A stretch of 63,042 nucleotides of DNA from Kiritimatiellales bacterium. GTDB lineage: Bacteria > Verrucomicrobiota > Kiritimatiellia > Kiritimatiellales > Pontiellaceae. Numbering within the stretch: the stretch's first letter is position 1; each line of letters starts with the position of its first letter. Under the pieces are notes generated by a model. The model did no database searches and had not been told where the DNA came from. It saw nothing but the letters and a program-made list of their open reading frames with translations. The DNA is taken from assembly GCA_030625905.1 (NCBI GenBank), contig DAOUQA010000001.1:1-63042 (forward strand). The letters run 5' to 3'. The translations under genes were made by a program, and so were the position numbers. Shown in pieces: positions 19,894-31,309 of this stretch.

Positions 19894-20752
19894 TTACGGT
19901 GCGCCCGATATCCGCCGGGGATTCAACCACGGCAATGCCGCACTCGGCCATTAGCTTTTTCTTTGCCGCCGCCGACTCGTCCGCGCCAGAAACAATCGCT
20001 CCCGCGTGCCCCATGCGCCGACCGGGTGGTGCCGTTTGTCCAGCGATGAATCCAACGACCGGCTTGCTCATGTTGTCCTTGGCGTACTGCACCGCCTCGA
20101 TCTCCATCGAGCCGCCGATCTCGCCGATCAGGACAATCGCCTCGGTTTCCGGATCGGCCTCGAACATTTCGAGCAGTTCCTTCATTGTGGTTCCAATGAT
20201 GGGATCGCCGCCAATGCCGATACAGGTCGACTGTCCCAGCCCTTCTGCGCACAACTGGTGCATCGCTTCGTAGGTCAGGGTTCCTGATTTCGAGATCACA
20301 CCCACCGATCCCTTCTTCGCGATGAAACCGGGCATGATGCCCACCTTGGCTTCGTCCGGCGTCAGAATGCCGGGGCAGTTGGGGCCGATAAAGCGCGAGC
20401 CAGTCCTCTCGACGAATGCCTTCACCTCGACCATCTGCGCAATAGGAATCCCTTCCGTGATGCAGACAACCAGTTCGATGCCCGCCGCGGCGGCCTCCAT
20501 GATTGCATCGGCCGCGAACGGCGGCGGCACAAAAATCAACGATACGTTTGCGCCGGTCTCGGCACGCGCCTCGGCACAACTGTTGAAAACCGGAACCGCA
20601 CCTTCGAGCGCGGATTGCCCGCCCTTGCCCGGCGTGACGCCGCCCACGATGTTGCCACCATATTCCAGACATTGAGCCGCGTGAAAGCTCCCTTCGGAAC
20701 CCGTGATTCCCTGCACAACAATCCTTGAATCCCTATCCACTAAAATCGCCAT
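19865..20752 (-). CDS. sucD: Succinyl-CoA ligase, alpha subunit
   Basis: 295 residues. With SucC it interconverts succinyl-CoA and succinate with nucleotide phosphorylation. The CoA-binding N-terminal domain has [13 protein letters not shown] and [29 protein letters not shown] and [13 protein letters not shown] motifs follow ([15 protein letters not shown]). The phosphorylated active-site His is in [12 protein letters not shown] near residue 247. The start codon lies inside the last codons of sucC (20-bp overlap), showing tight coupling. Confidence 0.96.
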   Translation of the reverse strand: MAILVDRDSRIVVQGITGSEGSFHAAQCLEYGGNIVGGVTPGKGGQSALEGAVPVFNSCAEARAETGANVSLIFVPPPFAADAIMEAAAAGIELVVCITEGIPIAQMVEVKAFVERTGSRFIGPNCPGILTPDEAKVGIMPGFIAKKGSVGVISKSGTLTYEAMHQLCAEGLGQSTCIGIGGDPIIGTTMKELLEMFEADPETEAIVLIGEIGGSMEIEAVQYAKDNMSKPVVGFIAGQTAPPGRRMGHAGAIVSGADESAAAKKKLMAECGIAVVESPADIGRTVKSILGGEAL

Positions 20753-21935
20753 AATTCAACCTTGTTTTTGCAGCTTTCACAACCTTGTTTGCGGCATCCT
20801 CGAAGGAGTCCGCGGAAATAATCGATACGCCGGAATTGGCCAGCAAATCCTTCGCCACGCCGGCGTTGGTTCCCTCCAGCCGTACCACCACAGGAACCTT
20901 TAGGTCGAGCTCCTTGACCGCCTCGATAATACCGTTGGCGATGCGGTCGCACCGGACGATCCCGCCGAAGATATTGATCAGCACCGCCTTCACGTTTTCA
21001 TCGGCAAGGATGATGCGGAAACCGTTCTTCACCGTTTCGACATTTGCGCCGCCGCCGACGTCGAGAAAGTTGGCCGGCGATCCGCCGACCTGCTTGATGA
21101 TGTCCATCGTCGACATCGCCAGCCCCGCGCCGTTGACCATGCAACCGACGGTGCCGTCGAGCTTGATATAGTTGAGGTTGTATTTCCCCGCCTCGACCTC
21201 GGCAGGATCCTCCTCGTCGAGGTCGCGCATTTCGGCCACATCGGGATGCAGGTAGAGCGCGTTGTCGTCGAAATTGATTTTTGCGTCGAGTGCCACCAGG
21301 TCGCCTTGCCCGGTCAGGACTAGCGGATTGATCTCCACGATGGAGCAGTCAAGTTCGCGGTAGAGTTGGTACAGCTTCTGGAAAATGCCGGGGGCTTGTT
21401 TGGCCGCCTGGCCTTCCAGCCCCAGCGCCGCTACCAGTCTGCGCGCTTGGAATGGGCGAAGTCCAAACCCCGGAACAATCGCCTGCTTGACGATCTTTTC
21501 CGGCGAGGTCTTGGCGATCTCCTCGATCTCCACGCCGCCCTCGGACGAAACCATGAAGACATCCATTCCCGTGGCGCGGTCGAGCGTGATGGCCGCGTAG
21601 AACTCCTGCTTGATATCGAGTGCCGGCGTAATCATCACTTTCTTCACCAGCTTTCCCTCGGCGCCGGTCTGGTGCGTGACGAGCACCATGCCCAGAATGT
21701 TCCGGATGTTTTCGAGCGCACTGGCGCGGTTGGGCGAAAACTTGACGCCGCCACCCTTGCCGCGACCGCCCGTATGCACCTGCGCCTTGATGACGAATTG
21801 TTCCGTATCCAATTCCGAGGCCACCTGTTCAATCGCCGCCTCGGCCTGCGCCAGATCCCCGATGGTTGTCCCACCCGGGATTGGAACGCCGTAGCGCTTC
21901 AGCAGCTCGTTGGCTTGGTATTCGTGTATTTTCAT
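20733..21935 (-). CDS. sucC: Succinyl-CoA ligase, beta subunit
   Basis: 400 residues, slightly longer than the usual 388. The ATP-grasp N-terminus [20 protein letters not shown] is followed by [17 protein letters not shown] and [27 protein letters not shown]. The C-terminal flavodoxin-like domain contains [24 protein letters not shown] and [10 protein letters not shown]. It carries the nucleotide-binding and succinate sites of the SucCD complex. It is separated from korB upstream by an 82-bp gap that is largely an ATTACG-type inverted repeat. Confidence 0.96.
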   Translation of the reverse strand: MKIHEYQANELLKRYGVPIPGGTTIGDLAQAEAAIEQVASELDTEQFVIKAQVHTGGRGKGGGVKFSPNRASALENIRNILGMVLVTHQTGAEGKLVKKVMITPALDIKQEFYAAITLDRATGMDVFMVSSEGGVEIEEIAKTSPEKIVKQAIVPGFGLRPFQARRLVAALGLEGQAAKQAPGIFQKLYQLYRELDCSIVEINPLVLTGQGDLVALDAKINFDDNALYLHPDVAEMRDLDEEDPAEVEAGKYNLNYIKLDGTVGCMVNGAGLAMSTMDIIKQVGGSPANFLDVGGGANVETVKNGFRIILADENVKAVLINIFGGIVRCDRIANGIIEAVKELDLKVPVVVRLEGTNAGVAKDLLANSGVSIISADSFEDAANKVVKAAKTRLNYGDFSG

Positions 21936-21952
21936 AGGCTGTAATCCGTACC

Positions 21953-22019
21953 GAGTAATTCGTAATTTTCTAAATCCATGACCTGTTCGTTTTCGTTGCC
22001 GAGCAATTACGCATTACTC
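21953..22019. repeat. Palindromic repeat, GAGTAATTCGTAATT family, between korB and sucC
   Basis: Arms 21953-21967 and 22005-22019 are inverted copies matching at 14 of 15 positions. The right arm overlaps the korB stop codon (22018-22020). A related half-element (ACGAGTAATGCGTAATG) sits between gyrB and gyrA at about 15410-15426, and TTGCGTAATGCGTGACG is found at about 25929. Confidence 0.6.
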
Positions 22020-23586
22020 ACTTACGAGTTACGTCTCCATTCTTTTCAACCTGTTCCACGGTGTCGTGGATGAAGCGCAGGATCTGGCGGACGGTGACCA
22101 GCCCGAAGCCGCCGTCCTTCAGCCGGATCGGCACGTGGCGGTGCCCGCTGATGGAGAGGATGTTGATCACATCGCCGATGGAGTTTGTCTCATCCATGAT
22201 TTCGTAGATCGGCCGCATGATCGCGGAGATCGGCAGGCGGTCGCGGTCGATGGAGGTGAGTACCACGTTCTGGATGATGTCGCGTTCGGAGAGGACCCCA
22301 TAAAGCCGCTTCTCGTCGCCGACGAGAATGCACTCGATCCGGTTCGCCGTAAAGTTGGCGATGGCCGTCGATATGCTGGCGCGCGGCGAGAGCATCTTGA
22401 CGCGCTTGTAGTCGTAGTCGTAGAAGATTTTCCCGATGGTGGTTTTGAGGCTGGCGGTGAGCGGGTCGGTGGATTTAAGCAGGTCGCGCACTCGCTCGTC
22501 CATGACTCGCGACTCGTCGGAAAACTGCACGCGGATGCCGCTGGAGCGCTTGATTTTCTTCCCACCGCCGGAAACCGTCCAATATTCGGAACCGCGCAGC
22601 AGCGCCTGCAGGTTGCGCCGCCCCTTCGAGGCCGTCACTTCCTTGATTTGCTCTTCGAGCGCCTGCTCGTACACAGGCTTTTTCGCCGCGTGGAAGATGC
22701 CGACGGGGGTCGGGAAGTCGGGGTGGGCCATGTCGGTGAGCATGGCAACATAGACCGGGTCTTCGCTGAAGATGTCGTGCACCACCAGGTCTTTCTTGGT
22801 AATGCCCTGTTCGCCGATCATCACCACTTCGGGCTTGGTGCCCTTGAGGATGATTCCCTTGTTGCGCTTTTCGCCAAAGATAAGTGGCTTGCCCTGTTCA
22901 AGGTAGAGCAGTCGATCCTCACGGCAGGAGCGGTCGGAAACATCCTTCCACGCATCCTTGTTGAAGATCACGCAGCTCTGGAGGATTTCGACAAACGCGG
23001 TTCCGGCATGTTTCGCGCCTTCCAGCAGCACCCCGGTGACATGCTTGGGATCGGTATCGACCGCGCGCGCCACGAAAGTCGCCTCGGAGGCCAGCGCAAT
23101 GCGCAGCGGATTGAGCGGCTCTTCAAGCACGCCGTATGGACTCGTCTTGGTGATCTGCCCCTTTTCGGAGGTCGGACTGTACTGCCCCTTCGTCAGGCCG
23201 TAGATCTTGTTGTTGAGCAGAATAATGTTCATGTCGAGGTTGCGGCGCAGCGCATGGACGAGGTGGTTGCCACCGATGCTCAAGCCGTCGCCGTCGCCGG
23301 TGATGACCCAGACCGACAGCTCCGGGTTGGCGACCTTCACGCCGGTCGCGATCGTCGGCGCGCGCCCGTGGATGGAGTGGAACCCATAGGTATCGAGATA
23401 GTACGGAAAGCGGCTGGAGCAGCCGATGCCGCTCACAAACACAAATTTTTCCTTCGGGATGCCAAGCTGCGGCAGCACGTTCTGCACGGCGTTGAGCACC
23501 GAGTAGTCGCCGCATCCCGGGCACCAGCGCACCTCCGACGACGAGACGAAATCCTTGCGGGTCAACAGTTTGTTTTTCTTTTCCAT
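22018..23586 (-). CDS. korB: 2-oxoglutarate:ferredoxin oxidoreductase beta subunit fused to a CBS pair
   Basis: The N-terminal about 300 residues are the thiamine-diphosphate-binding beta subunit of a 2-oxoacid:ferredoxin oxidoreductase (RWCPGCGDYSVLNAVQ, GIGCSSRFPYYL, HGRAPTIATGVK, ITGDGDGLSIGGNHL, NNKIYGLTKGQYSPTS). It oxidatively decarboxylates a 2-oxoacid, here most likely 2-oxoglutarate given sucCD next door. Residues about 390-515 add two CBS motifs (SISTAIANFTANRIECILVGDE, GVLSERDIIQNVV, HRHVPIRLKDGGFGLVTVRQIL), an adenylate-sensing module not part of the ordinary subunit. The start at 23586 has GGGAG upstream; an in-frame ATG at 23598 is less likely. korA is directly upstream. Confidence 0.9.
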   Translation of the reverse strand: MEKKNKLLTRKDFVSSSEVRWCPGCGDYSVLNAVQNVLPQLGIPKEKFVFVSGIGCSSRFPYYLDTYGFHSIHGRAPTIATGVKVANPELSVWVITGDGDGLSIGGNHLVHALRRNLDMNIILLNNKIYGLTKGQYSPTSEKGQITKTSPYGVLEEPLNPLRIALASEATFVARAVDTDPKHVTGVLLEGAKHAGTAFVEILQSCVIFNKDAWKDVSDRSCREDRLLYLEQGKPLIFGEKRNKGIILKGTKPEVVMIGEQGITKKDLVVHDIFSEDPVYVAMLTDMAHPDFPTPVGIFHAAKKPVYEQALEEQIKEVTASKGRRNLQALLRGSEYWTVSGGGKKIKRSSGIRVQFSDESRVMDERVRDLLKSTDPLTASLKTTIGKIFYDYDYKRVKMLSPRASISTAIANFTANRIECILVGDEKRLYGVLSERDIIQNVVLTSIDRDRLPISAIMRPIYEIMDETNSIGDVINILSISGHRHVPIRLKDGGFGLVTVRQILRFIHDTVEQVEKNGDVTRK

Positions 23587-23601
23587 GATCGCTCCCATGC
23601 C

Positions 23602-25440
23602 CTACAAATATTTTCCGATTTGCTCCACCAGTTCCGAGATCAGGAACGCGCGCCCCTTGACCTTGCTGATGGGTTTCACGTCGACCAGGTATTTAGCGCG
23701 CAGCACCAGCGAAAGCTGGCCGAGATTCATCTCGGGCGCGACGACGTGGTCGAATTGCTTCATCAGCTCGCCGAGGTTTTTCGGGAGCGGGTTGAGGTGG
23801 CGCAGGTGCACATGGCTCACGGCCTTCCCCTCGGCGTGCAGCCGCTCGACGGCCATGGCAATGGCGCCGCGCGTGCTACCCCAGCCCACCACGAGCACCT
23901 TGCCGCTCTCTTCGCCCATCACCTTGGCAGGCGGCAGGTCTTCCGCCAGCCGCTCGACTTTCTCCGCGCGGAGTCGGCACATCTTTTCGTGGTTGTCGGC
24001 ATCGTAGCTCACCACGCCGTCCTCGGTTTTTTCGAGGCCGCCGATGCGGTGCTCGAACCCCGGGCGGCCGGGGATGGCCAGGCGGCGTGCCAGCGTTTTC
24101 GGGTCGCGCCGGTACGGCACGTATTCCTCACCCACCTTGATGGGTTCAATGGAGAGATCCGGGAGATCGGTCACGGTCGGAATCTTCCAAGGTTCGGAAC
24201 CGTTGGCCAGATAGGTGTCGGTCAGCATAATGACGGGCGTGCGGTATTTCAGCGCCAGCCGAGCCGCCTCGACGGCGGTGTCGAAGCAGTCCGCCGGGGA
24301 GTCGGCGGCCACCACGATCACGGGGGATTCGCCGTTGCGGCCGTAGAGCGATTGCAGCAGGTCGGCCTGCTCGGTCTTGGTCGGTAGCCCGGTGCTCGGG
24401 CCGGCGCGTTGCACGTTCACGATTACGAGCGGCAGCTCGGTGATGACGGCGAGGCCCAGCGCCTCGGACTTGAGGCAAAGCCCCGGCCCGCTGGTGGTTG
24501 TTACGCCGAGTGCGCCCGCGAAGGAGGCACCGATCGCCACGCCGATGGCGGCGATCTCGTCCTCGGCCTGGACGGTCTTGACATTAAAGTTCCGATGCTT
24601 GGAAAGCGTTTCGAGGATCGGGGTCGCCGGGGTGATCGGATAGCTGCCGAGCACGAGGTCGCGCCAGCTGTTTTCCGAAGCGGCGATCAACCCGAGCGCC
24701 GTTGCCTCGTTGCCGGTAATCTTGCGGTAGATGCCGTCTTCGAGCGCACGCTGCTGGATGGTGTACTGCGGAATGTCGATGTCCTTGTTTTCACCAACAA
24801 TATATCCGGCCTTCAGCGCCAGGCTGTTGGCATCGGCGACGAACGGCAGATGTTCGCGCCATTTGGATTCGACCCACTCCAACGTCGCGTCGAGTGGGCG
24901 GGAAAAGACCCAGTAGGTGATGCCCAGCGCAAAGAAGTTCTTGCTGCGCGACTTAAGCGCGGGCTTGAGCGGCAGCTCCTTGAGCGTCTCGACAACCAAG
25001 GCGTTGATATCCACCTTCAGCACGCGGAACTCGTCTTCGAGCGCCGGGTCGTCGAGCGGGTTGGTTTCGTACGCCGCCTTCTTCAGGTTGGCCGGAGTGA
25101 AGTTGCCGGTATTGATGATCAGCAGCCCCTTGGGTTCGAGCTCCTTGAGGTTCACCTTCAGTGCAGCGGGATTCATCACAACGAGCGCGTCGGCCTTGTC
25201 GCCGGGTGTCATCACATGCCGACTACCGAAGTGGACCTGGAAACCGGATACGCCGGGCAGCGAGCCGGCCGGCGCGCGGATCTCCGACGGGAAGTCGGGG
25301 AAGGTGACGATTGCGTCGCCGAGCAGTGCGCTGGCGTCGGAGAAAAGCTCGCCGACGGTCTGCATGCCGTCGCCAGAGTCCCCGGCAAAGCGGACGACAA
25401 CGGACTCTTTTTCAATCAAGGTGGATTTTTTTTCGGCCAT
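23602..25440 (-). CDS. korA: 2-oxoglutarate:ferredoxin oxidoreductase alpha subunit (gamma-alpha fusion)
   Basis: 612 residues. An N-terminal gamma-type domain (VVRFAGDSGDGMQTVG...TFPDFPSEIRAP) is joined to the alpha pyrimidine-binding domain (GNEATALGLIAASENSWR, YPITPATPILE, AEDEIAAIGVAIGASFAGALG, TTTSGPGLCLKSEALG). A C-terminal transketolase-like part contains VVGWGSTRGAIAMAVERL. This two-subunit KorAB form is common in anaerobes. It uses ferredoxin as electron acceptor, making succinyl-CoA for the adjacent succinyl-CoA ligase, or the reverse with reduced ferredoxin. Its start lies 2 bp after the CBS gene, whose end contains the GGAG ribosome site. Confidence 0.92.
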   Translation of the reverse strand: MAEKKSTLIEKESVVVRFAGDSGDGMQTVGELFSDASALLGDAIVTFPDFPSEIRAPAGSLPGVSGFQVHFGSRHVMTPGDKADALVVMNPAALKVNLKELEPKGLLIINTGNFTPANLKKAAYETNPLDDPALEDEFRVLKVDINALVVETLKELPLKPALKSRSKNFFALGITYWVFSRPLDATLEWVESKWREHLPFVADANSLALKAGYIVGENKDIDIPQYTIQQRALEDGIYRKITGNEATALGLIAASENSWRDLVLGSYPITPATPILETLSKHRNFNVKTVQAEDEIAAIGVAIGASFAGALGVTTTSGPGLCLKSEALGLAVITELPLVIVNVQRAGPSTGLPTKTEQADLLQSLYGRNGESPVIVVAADSPADCFDTAVEAARLALKYRTPVIMLTDTYLANGSEPWKIPTVTDLPDLSIEPIKVGEEYVPYRRDPKTLARRLAIPGRPGFEHRIGGLEKTEDGVVSYDADNHEKMCRLRAEKVERLAEDLPPAKVMGEESGKVLVVGWGSTRGAIAMAVERLHAEGKAVSHVHLRHLNPLPKNLGELMKQFDHVVAPEMNLGQLSLVLRAKYLVDVKPISKVKGRAFLISELVEQIGKYL

Positions 25441-25442
25441 GG

Positions 25443-25916
25443 CTATTCTCCGGAAACGGTCGGTGCAATCAGGCTGCTGTCGGGTGGAAGGTTCATGACT
25501 TGCAGCGGCAGGTGTTCGCTGATGAAGGTCATCAATCCGCGCACGGACAAAATGCCTTCGACGGTCTCGCCGGTCAGGATCGGCAGGTGGCGGAAACGGT
25601 TGGAGTGGAAGATTTCCAGCGCCTCCTGAACCGTCAGCGCGGGTGTCGCGGAGGCGGGGTTCTTGGTCATGATCTCATCGACGGGGGTGTCGCCCGAAAG
25701 CGTCGATCCGACAAATTCATGCATCAGGTCGCCGTTGCTCAGGATGCCAACCAGCTTTTTCTTGGCGTCGACCACCAGCACGCAGCCGATCTGGTTGTAT
25801 TTCATCTCCTTCACCGCATCGATGATCGACGTACCGGTTTTGACTACAGCCGGTTGCTGCAGGTCGACCTTGCCGATCGGTTCCGCCCAAAAGGTTTCTT
25901 TTTTGCGTTTTGTCAT
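25443..25916 (-). CDS. Tandem CBS-domain protein of the kor operon
   Basis: 157 residues consisting almost entirely of two CBS motifs (VVKTGTSIIDAVKEMKYNQIGCVLVVD..KLVGILSNGDL and TVQEALEIFHSNRFRHLPIL..GILSVRGLM) without a catalytic domain. It resembles the C-terminal domain of KpsF/sugar isomerases in its spacing, but no isomerase part is present. CBS pairs bind AMP, ADP or ATP. It is the first gene of CBS-korA-korB, where KorB carries a second CBS pair, so I infer that this small protein reports cell energy state to the oxidoreductase. RBS AAGGAA. Confidence 0.85.
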   Translation of the reverse strand: MTKRKKETFWAEPIGKVDLQQPAVVKTGTSIIDAVKEMKYNQIGCVLVVDAKKKLVGILSNGDLMHEFVGSTLSGDTPVDEIMTKNPASATPALTVQEALEIFHSNRFRHLPILTGETVEGILSVRGLMTFISEHLPLQVMNLPPDSSLIAPTVSGE

Positions 25917-25948
25917 GGGGTTTCCTTATTGCGTAATGCGTGACGATT

Positions 25949-25980
25949 GAGGCGTGATTTCTTTCGCGCGGTCACGCCTC
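25949..25980. repeat. Inverted repeat between sdhB and the CBS gene
   Basis: A perfect 9-bp inverted repeat, GAGGCGTGA (25949-25957) and TCACGCCTC (25972-25980). It overlaps the sdhB stop codon. It could act as an attenuator or partial terminator inside the metabolic run. Confidence 0.45.
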
Positions 25981-26737
25981 ACTTTTCACTCATCAGACTC
26001 GCCTTGATAAATTCCCGGTTGAGGCGCGCGATATTTTTCACGTCGATGCCTTTGGGGCAGGCGACGGCGCACTCGTATTCGTTGGAGCAGTTGCCGAAGC
26101 CGAGCTCGTCCATTTTGTTCACCATGTTCGTGGCGCGCTGCGCCCGTTCGGGATGGCCCTGCGGCAGGAGGGCGTATTGGCTGACCTTCGCCGCCGTGAA
26201 GAGCATGGCCGAGCCGTTCGGGCAGGCCGCCACGCACGCGCCGCAACCGATGCACTGGGCCGCATCCATCGAAGCTTCGGCGAGCGCCCGCTTGATCGGG
26301 GTCGTTGCGGCTTCCGGTGCGTTGCCGGTCTTGACGTCCACATAGCCGCCCTCGCAGATGATGGCATCGAGGCCGCTGCGGTCGACGATCAGATCCTTGA
26401 GCACCTGAAAGGGTTTGGCGCGGAAGGGTTCGATCACGATCTGGTCGTTGTTCTTAAACTTGCGCATGTGGAGCTGGCAAAGCGTAGTGCGCTCATGCGA
26501 GCCATGCGTCTTGCCGTTGACCACCGCGCCGCAGCATCCGCAGATTCCCTCGCGGCAGTCGTCCTCAAATGCGATCGGTTCGATCCCGCTGAGCGTTAGC
26601 CCCTCGTTCACGATATCCATCATTTCAAGGAACGAGGCCTCGGTATCGATATCCTGCGCCTGGTAGATTTTAAACTCGCCCTCTTCGCCTTGGTTCTGGC
26701 GCCAGACCTTCAGTGTTACATTAATTTTTTCCGCCAT
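25979..26737 (-). CDS. sdhB: Succinate dehydrogenase/fumarate reductase iron-sulfur subunit
   Basis: 252 residues. This subunit passes electrons between the flavin subunit and the membrane quinone site. Cysteine sets are visible in order: CREGICGCCGAVVNG plus the later Cys in TTLCQLHM for the 2Fe-2S cluster, then CIGCGACVAACPNGS and CSNEYECAVACPKG for the 4Fe-4S and 3Fe-4S clusters. Sequence style and length are those of the B-type enzyme with a single large cytochrome b subunit. The order on the minus strand is sdhC, sdhA, sdhB. Confidence 0.94.
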   Translation of the reverse strand: MAEKINVTLKVWRQNQGEEGEFKIYQAQDIDTEASFLEMMDIVNEGLTLSGIEPIAFEDDCREGICGCCGAVVNGKTHGSHERTTLCQLHMRKFKNNDQIVIEPFRAKPFQVLKDLIVDRSGLDAIICEGGYVDVKTGNAPEAATTPIKRALAEASMDAAQCIGCGACVAACPNGSAMLFTAAKVSQYALLPQGHPERAQRATNMVNKMDELGFGNCSNEYECAVACPKGIDVKNIARLNREFIKASLMSEK

Positions 26738-26776
26738 CTTCTTTCTCCTACAAGTCTAAAGCCCAATGCCTAAGGC

Positions 26777-28690
<1,914 letters not shown>

Positions 28691-28700
28691 GAGGGTTCCT

Positions 28701-29366
28701 CTAGTAGAAAAGATAGGCGCGGATCGGGATGATGGCGAAGGTGCCCGCCATGCCGATGGCGACGAGCATGCTGATGAGTTTAATCTTGCTTCCCTTGCGC
28801 GGAATGTAGAGGCCGTAGGTTTGCAACGTACTCTGTAGCGCATGGCTGAGGTGGAATCCGACCGCCACCATGAAGAGGAGATAGAATAGCACCTCGCCGG
28901 TGTGCTGGAACTGGGCGTAGACCATGCCGTAGACATCGTTCACCACGTGGCCATTCAGGTAGATCTGCTCCTTGGGCGCCGCGATCGTGAAGTCGAGCAG
29001 ATGCTTGACGATGAACAGGAAAATCATCCCGCCGGAATAGGGCATCAGCCTTGCCGCCAGCGACCGCTCCGGCGTTGACTTGAGCGAGTGGCGCTTGTCG
29101 CGGGCGCGCCAGTTGGCCAGTGTTACGCGAGTGGCCGCTTCCATGTGGACGATGATCGACACGAGCATCAGCACCTCGATCCCGATCACGATCGGAACGA
29201 GCTGGTGCAGGTGAGCGGCGTAGGAGTTGAATAGATCCGGCCCGAATAGGAACAGGATATTTCCGCCCATGTGCGGGATCAGGAAGAGGAGGAACATGAT
29301 CAGCCCGGAGGTTGCCAGCACCACCTTTTGGCCGATCGAGGAAAAAAACGTCTGCTTAACATTCAT
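28701..29366 (-). CDS. sdhC: Succinate dehydrogenase/fumarate reductase cytochrome b subunit
   Basis: About 221 residues from the Met at 29366. It is a single membrane anchor with five hydrophobic helices ([86 protein letters not shown]) containing well-placed His residues (PHMGGN, VHMEA, KHLLDF, FHLSHAL) that should ligate two haems. This is the type B, one-subunit diheme anchor as in Wolinella and Bacillus. An upstream ATG at 29393 is in frame but less likely. sdhA follows after 10 bp. It is divergent from the malic enzyme gene. Confidence 0.9.
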   Translation of the reverse strand: MNVKQTFFSSIGQKVVLATSGLIMFLLFLIPHMGGNILFLFGPDLFNSYAAHLHQLVPIVIGIEVLMLVSIIVHMEAATRVTLANWRARDKRHSLKSTPERSLAARLMPYSGGMIFLFIVKHLLDFTIAAPKEQIYLNGHVVNDVYGMVYAQFQHTGEVLFYLLFMVAVGFHLSHALQSTLQTYGLYIPRKGSKIKLISMLVAIGMAGTFAIIPIRAYLFY

Positions 29367-29651
29367 GCATGTATCCCCTTCAGTAACACTCATTCCAACA
29401 TATATACATTAGTATGCCTATAACAATTAAAGGTATTTGGAAATCGATTTGTTCACATTTCTTTCACAAGCCGTCCTGCATCATACCTCACGCTTAATTT
29501 TAGGAAGATTATAAATCCTTAATGTTCATTCATCAAGCCCCCCCTTCATTTTATTCAGATCCCGTCCAAATTCCCTGCCAAGGGTTCCGTTTCCCATAAA
29601 ATTCCCAATAAGAGCCCTATTCAAGCGGGAAACACTCGCTGCGGTTCAAGA

Positions 29652-29679
29652 TTGATTTGTTTCGGAGTGCGGTCATAAT
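29652..29679 (+). promoter_or_regulatory. Candidate promoter of the malic enzyme gene
   Basis: TTGATT (29652-29657), a 16-nt spacer and CATAAT (29674-29679), about 33 nt before the chosen start. It lies in the roughly 345-bp divergent region between sdhC and the malic enzyme gene, otherwise AT-rich and without ORFs. Confidence 0.45.
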
Positions 29680-29711
29680 CAGGTGCTTAACCGTAAAAGG
29701 AGATGATACAC

Positions 29712-31169
29712 ATGGCTAAGATCGACAACCTGAAACTCGAAAACCTCGATACACTTTTCCCGGAATCCTTTAGCAAGGAACAAATCGCGGAAGGAAAAAC
29801 CCTCTTTCTTAAAGAAGTGGCCGATACCATGCACCGCTTCTACGGCGGCAAGATGCAAACCATCCCAAAGGCCGGGCTCTACGGCTTCAACTGGTTCAAC
29901 GTCTGGTACACCCCCGGCGTTTCCAAGGTGTCCACCACCATCCGCGACGATCCCGACTCCTCGTTCGAGCTCTCCAACCGCGGCAACCTCATCGCCGTAG
30001 TTTCCGATTCCACCCGCGTGTTAGGCGACGGCGACTGCGGCCCCTCCGGCGGCCTCGGTGTGATGGAGGGAAAAGCCTTCCTCATGAAATACCTCGGCGG
30101 CGTCGATTCCATCGCCCTCTGCATCGATTCCCGCGATGAAAACGGGAAGCATGACCCCAAGAAAATCATCGAATTCGTCAAAATGCTCGCCCCCTCCGTC
30201 GGCGGCGTCAACCTCGAAGACATTGCCCAGCCCAACTGCTTCGAAGTACTCGATACCCTGCGCGATGCCTGCGATATCCCCGTCTGGCACGACGACGCGC
30301 AGGGTACCGGCTGCGTCACCCTCGCCGGACTCATCAATGCCGTGAAAGTTGCTGGGAAGGAAATGGGCGACGTCAAAATCGCCATGCTCGGCGCGGGGGC
30401 CTCCAACACCACCATCGCCAGCCTCATCATCCAGGCCGGCGGCGATCCCCAGAAAATCATCATGTGCGACTCCAAAGGCGGGCTGCACACCGACCGCGCC
30501 GACATCGAAGCCGACAAGGCCTTCTACAAAAAATGGGATCTCTGCCAGCGCACCAACCCTGGAAAGATTAACTCCATCGAAGAAGCCATGGAAGGCGCCG
30601 ACGTTTTAATTGCCCTCTCCCGCCCCGGCCCCGACACCGTCAAAAAAGAGTGGATCGAAAAGATGGGCGAAAAAGCCATCGTCTTCGTCTGCGCCAATCC
30701 CGTGCCGGAAATCTATCCCTACGCCGCCAAGGAAGCCGGCGCTTACATCGTCGCCACCGGCCGTGGCGACTTCCCCAACCAGGTCAACAATTCGCTCTGC
30801 TTCCCCGGTCTGCTCAAAGGCGCGCTACTGGTGAAAGCCAGGAAGATTACCGACAAAATGGCCATCGCCGCCGCCCACGCCATCGCCGAGACTGCCGAAA
30901 AGAACGGGCTATCCCCCGACTACATCTGCCCCAACATGGATGAAGTCGAAACCTTCCGCAACGTCGCCCGCGCCGTCGCCATGCAGGCGCAGGAAGACGG
31001 CGTTGCCCGTGTCGAAATGACCGGTGACGAAGTCTATGAACAGGCCAAGCAGGACATCGCCGAAGCCCGCGACCTCACCCAGCACCTCATCGACGAAAAA
31101 TACATCAAAGAGCCAACAACGGACATGCTCGAAGAAGCCTTGGAGAAGGCCATCGCACAAGTGGGGTAA
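29712..31169 (+). CDS. NAD(P)-dependent malic enzyme
   Basis: 485 residues. It decarboxylates malate oxidatively to pyruvate. The N-terminal domain has YTPGVSKVSTTIRDDPDSS and SDSTRVLGDGDCGPSGGLGVMEGK. The metal and acid residues are in EDIAQPNCFEVLDTLRD and PVWHDDAQGTG. The nucleotide-binding Rossmann motif is MLGAGASNTTIASLI, followed by CANPVPEIYP and ATGRGDFPNQVNN. The ATG at 29712 is preferred because AAGGAG (29697-29702) is 9 nt upstream, while the earlier ATG at 29703 is too close. It is divergent from the sdh-kor-suc-gltA run and feeds pyruvate/acetyl-CoA to it. Confidence 0.94.
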   Translation: MAKIDNLKLENLDTLFPESFSKEQIAEGKTLFLKEVADTMHRFYGGKMQTIPKAGLYGFNWFNVWYTPGVSKVSTTIRDDPDSSFELSNRGNLIAVVSDSTRVLGDGDCGPSGGLGVMEGKAFLMKYLGGVDSIALCIDSRDENGKHDPKKIIEFVKMLAPSVGGVNLEDIAQPNCFEVLDTLRDACDIPVWHDDAQGTGCVTLAGLINAVKVAGKEMGDVKIAMLGAGASNTTIASLIIQAGGDPQKIIMCDSKGGLHTDRADIEADKAFYKKWDLCQRTNPGKINSIEEAMEGADVLIALSRPGPDTVKKEWIEKMGEKAIVFVCANPVPEIYPYAAKEAGAYIVATGRGDFPNQVNNSLCFPGLLKGALLVKARKITDKMAIAAAHAIAETAEKNGLSPDYICPNMDEVETFRNVARAVAMQAQEDGVARVEMTGDEVYEQAKQDIAEARDLTQHLIDEKYIKEPTTDMLEEALEKAIAQVG

Positions 31170-31185
31170 TACATAAGGGATTCTT

Positions 31186-31305
31186 GTGACCAGAAAACAC
31201 CAAGATAATAGAATTAATGCCATTGTTTTGGGTGTAGTGTGTTTAGTGGCAATAACTGCCACGGCCTATTTGTCTTACACATTTTATTCGTCTTATTCAG
31301 GCTGA
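31186..31305 (+). CDS. Small single-pass membrane protein (possibly first part of a frameshifted gene)
   Basis: 39 residues from a GTG start with AAGGGA five bases upstream. Basic N-terminus (TRKHQDNR), then a membrane helix AIVLGVVCLVAITATAYLSY. The frame stops at 31303, four bases before the next ORF. The following frame, read back without its start, joins smoothly after the helix (RLIQAEKLDAKQL), so this may be the anchor of one membrane-bound TPR-like protein split by an indel around 31285-31300. Confidence 0.45.
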   Translation: MTRKHQDNRINAIVLGVVCLVAITATAYLSYTFYSSYSG

Positions 31306-31309
31306 AAAG

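Noticed and set aside
22066..24387. A 773-codon open frame on the plus strand
   Set aside because: It lies exactly antisense to korB and korA, has His/Arg/Val-rich composition typical of reverse frames of GC-rich genes, and shows no domain.
28691..28936. N-terminal extension of sdhA to 719 residues
   Set aside because: The added part is Ser/Arg-rich, overlaps sdhC, and a proper ribosome site and family start occur at 28690.
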